From contig ONIK01000037.1 in assembly GCA_900317865.1 (NCBI GenBank), positions 1-26,506 on the forward strand: a stretch of DNA of 26,506 nt. The letters run 5' to 3'. This stretch comes from an uncultured Methanobrevibacter sp. Its GTDB lineage: Archaea > Methanobacteriota > Methanobacteria > Methanobacteriales > Methanobacteriaceae. Both the position numbers and the translations under genes were made by a program. The notes beneath the pieces are model-generated. The model did no database searches. It saw nothing but the letters and a program-made list of their open reading frames with translations, and was not told the DNA's origin. Shown piece by piece: positions 15,302 through 21,047 of the stretch. Within the stretch, counting starts at the first letter, position 1. Each line of letters starts with the position of its first letter.

Positions 15302-15328
15302 GGATTTTTCCCTTATTTCTATTTTTTT
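15296..15328 (+). terminator. Hairpin terminator after the GGGtGRT gene
   Basis: GGGA, loop TTTT and TCCC form a stem that is extended by AAATA and TTATTT with one bulge, and a run of seven T follows at 15322-15328. It begins in the last codons of the GGGtGRT gene and lies just before the ribosome binding site of the next gene. Confidence 0.55.
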
Positions 15329-15339
15329 GGAGAATATCC

Positions 15340-15786
15340 ATGAGACTTGTTGTTCAAAGAGTTACCAGTTCCAGTGTTGAAGTTGACAATAATATTGTCG
15401 GTCAGATTGACGCAGGATTAATGGTTCTGGTCGGTTTCGGATTGAATGATACAACTAGGGAAGTTGATTATCTGGCCCGCAAGTTAATAAAGCTTAGAAT
15501 TTTTGCAGATGAAAATGGGCGCATGAACAAATCCGTAAAAGACATTGGCGGTAAACTATTGCTTGTTCCCCAATTTACTTTATATGGAAAAGTTAAAAAG
15601 AACAGACCTTCATTTCACAAAGCATTAAACCCTGATGATGCAACAAAACTGTTTGATTATTTTGTAGAAAAATGCAGTGAAGAGATTGAGGTTGAAACCG
15701 GAGAATTCGGTGCATATATGAAAGTTGACTTGCTGAATGATGGTCCGGTTACAATACTTTTGGAAAAAGAGTTTGAGGATGATTGA
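15340..15786 (+). CDS. dtd: D-aminoacyl-tRNA deacylase, bacterial DTD1 type
   Basis: DTD removes D-amino acids and glycine wrongly attached to tRNA. The start MRLVVQRVTSSSVEV, the segment LLVPQFTLYG and the C-terminal NDGPVTILLE (the cis-Pro motif GP) are those of the bacterial and eukaryotic DTD1 family. In the usual SQFTL motif the Ser is Pro here. The length of 148 is normal. Most archaea use the unrelated DTD2, so this gene may have come by transfer. The ATG follows TTGGAGAAT. The nitroreductase begins on the very next base after the stop, so the two form one operon. Confidence 0.92.
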   Translation: MRLVVQRVTSSSVEVDNNIVGQIDAGLMVLVGFGLNDTTREVDYLARKLIKLRIFADENGRMNKSVKDIGGKLLLVPQFTLYGKVKKNRPSFHKALNPDDATKLFDYFVEKCSEEIEVETGEFGAYMKVDLLNDGPVTILLEKEFEDD

Positions 15787-16308
15787 ATGGAATTTGATGA
15801 CGTTTTGTTGAAAAGAAGAAGTGTTCGTAAATTCACGAATGATGAGGTTACTAAAGATCAATTAAATGACATTTTGCAGGCAGGTCTTTTGGCACCAACC
15901 AGCATGAACAGAAAGCCATGCAATTTTTTAGTTGTTTCAAACAAAAACATTTTAAATGAATTGTCTCATGTTAAAGCCCATGGTGCTGACTTTTTAAAAG
16001 ATGCAAATAAGGCTATTGTTGTTATTGCAGATACTTTAACTGCAGATACATGGATTGAAGACTCATCAATTGCACTATCATTCATGCATTTGAAGGCAAC
16101 TGATATCGGTGTTGGAAGCTGCTGGATTCAAACACATTTAAGAAAGTCTGCTGATGGTGAAGACTCAGAAAAACTGGTTCGAGATATAGTTAAAATTGAT
16201 GATTATTTCAGAATTGTTGGAATTCTCGCTTTAGGCATTCCTGATGGTGAAGTTAAAGCTCATACTTTAGATGATATTGATAAAGATAAAGTACACTTTT
16301 TAGTTTAG
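15787..16308 (+). CDS. Nitroreductase-family FMN protein
   Basis: This flavin-dependent oxidoreductase fold begins with the family motif KRRSVRKFTNDEV (FMN-phosphate-binding arginines) and continues with LLAPTSMNRKPCNFLVV. Further on, DSSIALSFMHLKATDIGVGSC matches the family's core helix, and the C-terminal RIVGILALGIPDGE contains the expected G-x-P. At 173 residues it is a short, single-domain member. Substrates in such proteins range from nitro compounds and quinones to unknown ones. It abuts the dtd stop codon (TGAATG) without a gap, so it depends on the same transcript. Confidence 0.88.
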   Translation: MEFDDVLLKRRSVRKFTNDEVTKDQLNDILQAGLLAPTSMNRKPCNFLVVSNKNILNELSHVKAHGADFLKDANKAIVVIADTLTADTWIEDSSIALSFMHLKATDIGVGSCWIQTHLRKSADGEDSEKLVRDIVKIDDYFRIVGILALGIPDGEVKAHTLDDIDKDKVHFLV

Positions 16309-16310
16309 AA

Positions 16311-16430
16311 AATAGTTATTGTTCTGCTATTTTTTGGATTTCTGTTATAGGGATGTTTGTTTTTTCTGCGATTTCTTTAGGGGTCATTGATTTTAGTAAT
16401 TCTTTTATAATTTCTATTTTTCCTTCTTTT
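16311..16430 (-). repeat. Repeated Rpn tail, copy A
   Basis: This block is repeated at 16576-16695, 265 bases away, with about five mismatches in 120 bases. Four of them cluster at the segment coding PIT in this copy and SLT in the other. Both encode on the minus strand the tail IEIIKELLKSMTPKEIAEKT followed by the conserved end IQKIAEQ. Confidence 0.85.
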
Positions 16431-16525
16431 TTTCCTTCTATTTTTCCTTCTTTTTTTCCTTCTATTCTTCCTTCTTTTCATTTTAAAAATTCTGATTTTT
16501 GGTATTTTTTCATTTTTATCAACTT
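16316..16525 (-). pseudogene. Decayed C-terminal fragment of a second Rpn-like nuclease gene
   Basis: Read on the minus strand, this encodes a relic of the C-terminal part of the neighbouring nuclease: a KYQKSEFLK segment matching KSQKSEFFK of the intact gene, a stop codon, then a Lys/Glu/Gly repeat and the tail ending IQKIAEQ. No nuclease domain remains. A run of seven G at 16526-16532, odd in this AT-rich DNA, marks the edge of recognisable homology. It lies directly after the convergent nitroreductase gene. Confidence 0.7.
16415..16478 (-). repeat. 24-base tandem repeat in the Rpn fragment
   Basis: Two perfect 24-base units (16415-16438 and 16439-16462) and a partial, slightly changed third (16463-16478) are present. 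On the minus strand each unit encodes KKEGKIEG-type residues in frame with the tail. The intact gene has only one such unit, so the repeat number differs between the two copies. Confidence 0.8.
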
Positions 16526-16575
16526 GGGGGGGTATTGTTTTTTTTTAGGGTGATGGTTTTTAAAGTATTATTGGG

Positions 16576-16695
16576 AATTGTTATTGTTCTGCTATTTTTT
16601 GGATTTCTGTTAGTGATATGTTTGTTTTTTCTGCGATTTCTTTAGGGGTCATTGATTTTAGTAATTCTTTTATAATTTCTATTTTTCCTTCTTTT
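16576..16695 (-). repeat. Repeated Rpn tail, copy B (out of frame with the nuclease gene)
   Basis: This matches copy A at 16311-16430. It continues the nuclease gene but in another frame: the nuclease frame stops at 16679, while the tail frame runs from about 16694 down to its own stop at 16581. One added base in the four-T run at 16692-16695 would join them. Confidence 0.85.
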
Positions 16696-17419
16696 CTCTG
16701 TATTTTCCGTATTCTTCTTGCCATTTGAAAAATTCTGATTTTTGAGATTTTTCCACATCAATCATCTCCATTAATTCATTTCTTTTTTCTAGATTCTTGA
16801 TATATTTATCTATGTTTAACCACATTGTTGCCTGCAATTTTGTTCTGTTTTCTGCATTGATTTTCCCGTTTTTGATGAGGTTACATAATTCTTCTAAAAC
16901 AATCTCTGGTTTTTTAGTGTTTTTCATATCTGGGATGGTTTCAATTATTGCACAGTCATGTGAGGTTAATTCTTTGTTGTCATTGACTTTCTTTTTTATA
17001 TTATTTAAATGTTCATCTCCATTTATTTTTTTCATTTCCAGCAGAATTGGCTTATGTGTCGTTGTTCCAATCTGTTTTTCATAAAATTTGTTATTTTCAG
17101 ACAGTGCTATTATCAGGCTGTAGATATCATTGTCATATTTGCAGATTAGACCTTTTGCATAATTCCATGTTTTTTCAAGTGTATTTTCAGTTACGGATAA
17201 AGATTCGAATTCAATATCATAGATGTTTCCGGATTCGCATTCCACCACAAAATCCAGTCTTTTGTTTGAGAATTTTTTGTCGATTTGTTCCGTTGGCAAT
17301 ACATGAATCACCTTTTCCTCAATTCCGCACAAATCAAAGATATACTGAACATGGTTAATTAGAGAAAGCTTGTATTTGATATCGCTGTTATGATAGATTT
17401 TCCTATCAAATTTAGTCAT
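16679..17419 (-). CDS. Rpn/YhgA-like PD-(D/E)XK nuclease, tail lost by frameshift
   Basis: Rpn proteins are DNA nucleases of the PD-(D/E)XK fold, linked to recombination and found in many near-identical copies in some genomes. The catalytic pattern here is RLDFVVE (D56) and YDIEFES (E70 and E72). The nuclease domain occupies about residues 1-150, followed by a helical region to 246. The usual tail (IIKELLKSMTPKEIAEKT) is encoded just downstream in a different frame, so this is either a truncated protein, a pseudogene or a slippage-controlled form. A strong AAAAGGAGGG site precedes the ATG at 17419. The gene has its own promoter region and diverges from the MarR operon. Confidence 0.8.
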   Translation of the reverse strand: MTKFDRKIYHNSDIKYKLSLINHVQYIFDLCGIEEKVIHVLPTEQIDKKFSNKRLDFVVECESGNIYDIEFESLSVTENTLEKTWNYAKGLICKYDNDIYSLIIALSENNKFYEKQIGTTTHKPILLEMKKINGDEHLNNIKKKVNDNKELTSHDCAIIETIPDMKNTKKPEIVLEELCNLIKNGKINAENRTKLQATMWLNIDKYIKNLEKRNELMEMIDVEKSQKSEFFKWQEEYGKYREKKEK

Positions 17420-17544
17420 TCAATCCCTCCTTTTGGTTTTTCTTAAATATTATTATAATTAATGATTATTTTAAGGGTTTTTGAACTGCGATTAGTCGCT
17501 TGTGTGATTTTTTACAACATTTAAATAATAGTTTCATAATTAAC

Positions 17545-17569
17545 TGTTTCAAAAGAAACATTTATATTA
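17545..17569 (+). promoter_or_regulatory. Palindromic operator and TATA box of the MarR operon
   Basis: TGTTTC, AAAA and GAAACA form a perfect palindrome at 17545-17560. It abuts the TATA box TTTATATTA at 17561-17569 and so covers the BRE position where TFB binds. A further GTTTC occurs at 17531. Transcription would begin near 17590, just before the GGTGA ribosome binding site. A repressor on the palindrome would block preinitiation, the usual mode for archaeal MarR proteins controlling their own operon. The remainder of the 182-base gap between 17420 and 17601 holds the leader of the divergent nuclease gene and no other gene that I can see. Confidence 0.6.
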
Positions 17570-17601
17570 TACTAAAATCAGATAATTAATCGGTGAAGAT
17601 T

Positions 17602-18054
17602 ATGGGTGATGAAATTTTTCAAGCGATTAATGATAATTCTCCTATAATAGCTTGGATTCATAATATTTCTCTAAATCAACAAAAATATTTAAAATCTAAA
17701 ATTAAAAACTATGATTTCGGCCATAATGTCCGTTATCTGATGTTTATCTATGATAATCCCAACTGTTCTCAGGAAGATCTGGTCAATATGTTTTGCCAGA
17801 GCAAGGGAAACATTGCCAAAATCCTGAAAAAGTTTGAGGATGTGGGATACATAAAAAGAGAAATCAATCCTCAAAACCGTCGCAAATATATGCTTAACAC
17901 TACTGATAAGGCAAATGAACTGATTCCGGAATTCAGACAGATTTCTAAAGACTGGGACAGGGCAGTAGGTTTGACGGATGAGGATGAGGAGTTTAAAAAC
18001 AGGCTAAGAGAAATTGCCATAAACGGCATGAAACTGCTGGAGGATTCACAATGA
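17602..18054 (+). CDS. MarR-family transcriptional regulator
   Basis: This is a 150-residue winged-helix regulator. After an N-terminal helix, residues about 38-100 form the DNA-binding domain: RYLMFIYDNPNCSQEDLVNM, then the recognition helix around SKGNIAKILKKFEDVGYI, and the wing KREINPQNRRKYMLNTTDKA with its Asn-x-Arg turn. The C-terminal helices are for dimerisation. MarR proteins commonly repress efflux genes until a small molecule binds. The ATG at 17602 follows GGTGA; a GTG at 17593 would lie inside that site. The stop overlaps the first MFS gene by four bases (ATGA), making co-expression very likely. The palindrome next to its TATA box is the likely operator. Confidence 0.9.
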   Translation: MGDEIFQAINDNSPIIAWIHNISLNQQKYLKSKIKNYDFGHNVRYLMFIYDNPNCSQEDLVNMFCQSKGNIAKILKKFEDVGYIKREINPQNRRKYMLNTTDKANELIPEFRQISKDWDRAVGLTDEDEEFKNRLREIAINGMKLLEDSQ

Positions 18055-19439
18055 AATTCGATTCTGAAGCATCAGTAGTTATCGTTTCATTTCTCACTTC
18101 ATTTTTTTCAGTATTTCTGGCTGCAGGGATAGTCATTGGGGTTCCGTCTATTGCAAGTGATTTTGGAATGAATAATATAGTTCAAAACTGGATTATTACG
18201 ATTGCACTTCTTGTCGTTGCCGTTTTCACGCTTCCGGCAGGTCAGATTTCAGGTAAATTCGGCGTGAAAAAATCCCTGATAGTCGGAGTTCTGGTTTTTC
18301 TTTTTGCTTCAATTGGTGCCTGTATGTCATTTTCTGCTGAATCCTTTTTGTTTTTCAGAGTCATTCAGGGTATAGGTGGCGCATTTTTAAATGTTGCGGC
18401 TATGGCAATGGTTGTACAGGCAATAAAACCTGAAAAAAGAGGACAGGCTTTGGGCTTTACAGTAACTGGTGTTTATCTGGCTGGATCATTGTCTCCGGTT
18501 ATCTGCGGATTTCTGGTTTATAATTTCGGCTGGAGGTCTATGTTTTACTTTGTAATTCCGTTTTTAGTTCTTTGTATTGTACTTATGATTTGGAAAATCC
18601 CTGGGGACTGGAAGACATATGAAAAGGATAAAATAGATTCTGTAGGATATCTCATATATGGACTGGGCATTTTACTTTTTATTTATGGATTTACAAGCCT
18701 TATGAATACTACAGGAATTCTGTGTACTGTTTCAGGTTTTATCTTGCTGACAGTCTTTGGATATTATGAGACCAGAGTTGATACTCCCGCATTCAATATG
18801 GGTCTTTTTAAGAATATGAAGTTCACTTCTTCAAACATTGCCGCACTGTGCAGTTATCTTTCTATAGCGGCAATAACAACTATTCTGAATTATCATTTCC
18901 AGTATGTCCGGGGATGGAATGCACAGATGTCAGGACTTATTTTAATTATCACTCCTATAATCATGGCATTTATGGCTCCGACATCAGGCAGACTGTCAGA
19001 CAGGATTCATCCGCAGAAATTGGCTGCTGTCGGAATGAGCATTGCTACAGTAACCCTTGTGATACTGATATTTCTGGATGCCGATACTCCGCTTTATCTT
19101 ATCGTCATAGCCATGATTCTTCAGGGTATAGGTATGGGAATGTTTACAAGCCCTAATACCAATGCAATAATGAGTTCAGTTCCTCCCAATGAGACTCCCA
19201 ATGCTTCAGCGGCACAGTCTGCAATGAGAACGATTGGTCAGACCATGAGTCTGGGACTTCTTACTCTTGTATTTGCCTGGATTATGGGCAATCTTGAACT
19301 GTCATCCCAATATGCCGGCATGATTGTTCAAAGTTCTCAGATAGTATGCATAATATGTACCGCCATATGTATAGTTGCAATCTTTGCTTCACTGGTTGGA
19401 ATAAAATCAAAAGATGAATTTAATACTAATATAAAATAA
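18051..19439 (+). CDS. DHA2-type MFS efflux transporter, first copy
   Basis: A 462-residue, probably 14-helix proton-driven exporter of the drug:H+ antiporter-2 group. Motif A appears as GQISGKFGVKKS between helices 2 and 3, motif B as RVIQGIGGAF in helix 4, and a motif-C-like GVYLAGSLSPVICGFLV in helix 5, followed by FGWRSMFYFVIP. The second half carries SDRIHPQKLAAVGM, the repeat of motif A. Substrates of this group include drugs, dyes and, in biosynthetic clusters, the producer's own compound. CTGGAGGATT precedes the ATG that overlaps the MarR stop. The second copy starts 24 bases later, and the two are clear tandem duplicates. Confidence 0.92.
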   Translation: MKFDSEASVVIVSFLTSFFSVFLAAGIVIGVPSIASDFGMNNIVQNWIITIALLVVAVFTLPAGQISGKFGVKKSLIVGVLVFLFASIGACMSFSAESFLFFRVIQGIGGAFLNVAAMAMVVQAIKPEKRGQALGFTVTGVYLAGSLSPVICGFLVYNFGWRSMFYFVIPFLVLCIVLMIWKIPGDWKTYEKDKIDSVGYLIYGLGILLFIYGFTSLMNTTGILCTVSGFILLTVFGYYETRVDTPAFNMGLFKNMKFTSSNIAALCSYLSIAAITTILNYHFQYVRGWNAQMSGLILIITPIIMAFMAPTSGRLSDRIHPQKLAAVGMSIATVTLVILIFLDADTPLYLIVIAMILQGIGMGMFTSPNTNAIMSSVPPNETPNASAAQSAMRTIGQTMSLGLLTLVFAWIMGNLELSSQYAGMIVQSSQIVCIICTAICIVAIFASLVGIKSKDEFNTNIK

Positions 19440-19463
19440 TCATAAAAAAAGAGGGTGTAAAAA

Positions 19464-20855
19464 TTGAAAATTGAATATGAAACTTATGTGGTATTGATAT
19501 CATTTCTCACTTCATTTTTTGGAGTGTTTTTGTCAAACGGTATCATAATCGGAGTTCCTGCAATAGCCAATGACTTTGCTATGAACAATGTTATTCAGAA
19601 CTGGATTCCAACAATATTTTTCCTGGTAATGGCAGTATTTACCGTTCCTGCAGGCCAGATTTCAGGAAAGTTCGGTGTCAAGAAATCATTGCTTATTGGA
19701 GTCTGCGTATTTTTATTAGGTTCTATCGGTGCAGCACTGTCCTTTTCAACAGAATCATTTATGCTGTTTCGTATAGTTCAGGGTGCCAGCGTAGCTTTTG
19801 TTAATGTGGCTGCAATGGCTATGGTAGTATCTGCAGTTAAACCTCAAAACAGGGGAAAGGCTTTAGGTTTTACTGTAACCGGGGTTTATCTTGCAACTTC
19901 CCTTTCTCCGGTTATCTGCGGATTTCTGGTTTATAATTTCGGATGGAGATCAATATTTTATTTGGTAATTCCATTCCTTGTACTTTGTATTCTTGTAATG
20001 ATTTTGAAAATACCTCAGGAATGGAAGACCTATGAGAATGATGCAATCGACAAGTTCGGTTCACTTCTCTATGCTGTAGGAATTCTTCTTTTCATTTACG
20101 GATTCACTAACCTTATTAACAGCACAGGAATAATATTGACTATTGCAGGCATTATTCTGCTTGCGGTATTTGCAGTGTGGGAGTTAAGACAGACTTCACC
20201 CGTATTCAACATGAAGCTGTTTAAAAACACCAAGTTCACTTCATCAAATATTGCAGCATTATGCAGTTATCTGGCCATCATGGTTGTCACTACAATACTG
20301 AATTATCATTTCCAGTATGTCAGAGGATGGAATGCACAGATGGCAGGTCTGATACTGATTGTCACTCCAATCATCATGGCGATTCTTGCTCCAAATACAG
20401 GAAAGCTTTCAGACAGAATCCATCCGCAGAAACTGGCTGCTGTCGGTATGGCAATAGCCAGTGTGGCAATGTTTATACTTGTATTTCTGAATAATGAAAT
20501 GCCCGTATATATGGTCGTTATTGCAATGATTCTTCAGGGTATAGGTATGGGACTTTTCTCAAGCCCGAACATGAATGCAATCATGAGTTCAGTTCCTCCA
20601 AAGGACGCTCCTACAGCTTCAGCTTCACAGGCGACCATGAGAACTATCGGCCAGACAATGAGTTTGGGTCTTTTGACATTGGTATTTGCTTTGGTAATGG
20701 GCAATTTGCCTTTATCAACCCAGTACGCTGACTTGATTGTCCGCTCTTCTCAGATGATTTGTATCATATCCATGTGTGCATGCATATTATCAATCTTTGC
20801 TTCACTGATTGGAATCAAGTCCAAGGACGAGTTCAACACTTCCCGACCAAATTAG
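19464..20855 (+). CDS. DHA2-type MFS efflux transporter, second copy
   Basis: A 463-residue paralogue of the preceding exporter, similar along its whole length and nearly identical in blocks such as SPVICGFLVYNFGWRS and NYHFQYVRGWNAQM. It begins with TTG at 19464 after GAGGGTG; this start aligns exactly with the start of the first copy (MKIEYETYVV against MKFDSEASVV). Motif A is kept, but motif B reads RIVQGASVAF, without the Gly-Gly of the first copy, so transport or substrate range may differ. Being third in the MarR operon, it is probably under the same control. T-tracts follow its stop. Confidence 0.92.
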   Translation: MKIEYETYVVLISFLTSFFGVFLSNGIIIGVPAIANDFAMNNVIQNWIPTIFFLVMAVFTVPAGQISGKFGVKKSLLIGVCVFLLGSIGAALSFSTESFMLFRIVQGASVAFVNVAAMAMVVSAVKPQNRGKALGFTVTGVYLATSLSPVICGFLVYNFGWRSIFYLVIPFLVLCILVMILKIPQEWKTYENDAIDKFGSLLYAVGILLFIYGFTNLINSTGIILTIAGIILLAVFAVWELRQTSPVFNMKLFKNTKFTSSNIAALCSYLAIMVVTTILNYHFQYVRGWNAQMAGLILIVTPIIMAILAPNTGKLSDRIHPQKLAAVGMAIASVAMFILVFLNNEMPVYMVVIAMILQGIGMGLFSSPNMNAIMSSVPPKDAPTASASQATMRTIGQTMSLGLLTLVFALVMGNLPLSTQYADLIVRSSQMICIISMCACILSIFASLIGIKSKDEFNTSRPN

Positions 20856-20891
20856 AGGAGTTTTTTTTAAAATCCTTTTTTTCTTTTTTTT
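20856..20891 (+). terminator. T-tract terminator of the MarR/MFS operon
   Basis: Two T-tracts (20861-20868 and 20876-20891) follow the stop of the second transporter. A short AGGA and TCCT pair flanks the first. This should separate the transporter operon from the ATP-grasp array, although partial read-through is possible. Confidence 0.5.
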
Positions 20892-20905
20892 CAAACATAG
20901 CAAAA

Positions 20906-21008
20906 AATTCATGAAAATCCTGAATTATGGCAAGAAAAATGGACGTGTTGAAAGGCGAAAGTCCTAACAAAATGACAGTGCCATCATTTTAGTAAAATTT
21001 TATATTTA
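20906..21008 (+). promoter_or_regulatory. Promoter region of the ATP-grasp array with two inverted repeats
   Basis: In the 192-base gap before the first ATP-grasp gene I see AATTCA...TGAATT (20906-20926, 9-base loop), a less AT-rich stretch at 20936-20964 with GGAC and GTCC at its ends, and AAAATGA...TCATTTT (20969-20990, 8-base loop). A TATA box TTTTATATTTAA follows at 20997-21008. That box predicts a transcript starting near 21027, leaving GGAGG at 21035-21039 in the leader. The two repeats, of about 21 and 22 bases, could be operators. They do not resemble the MarR palindrome. Confidence 0.45.
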
Positions 21009-21047
21009 ATTAATTCCAAAATTATTTATATATTGGAGGAATTTTTC

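Noticed and set aside
16415..16478. Short tandem repeat that might suggest a CRISPR array
   Set aside because: The units are directly adjacent without spacers, are in frame with a protein tail, and no cas gene is nearby.
16353..16553. An open frame on the plus strand rich in Phe, Pro and Ser repeats
   Set aside because: It is the antisense reading of the Lys/Glu/Gly repeat and tail of the nuclease fragment and has no ribosome binding site.
18848..20494. Small open frames inside both MFS genes on the same strand
   Set aside because: They appear at the same relative place in both copies because of the shared sequence, are in the wrong frame, and have no start signals or sensible composition.
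20936..20964. Locally GC-richer stretch before the ATP-grasp array as a tRNA or C/D-box RNA
   Set aside because: No cloverleaf, no RUGAUGA/CUGA box pair and only a four-base outer stem can be seen; it is kept only as part of the promoter region.
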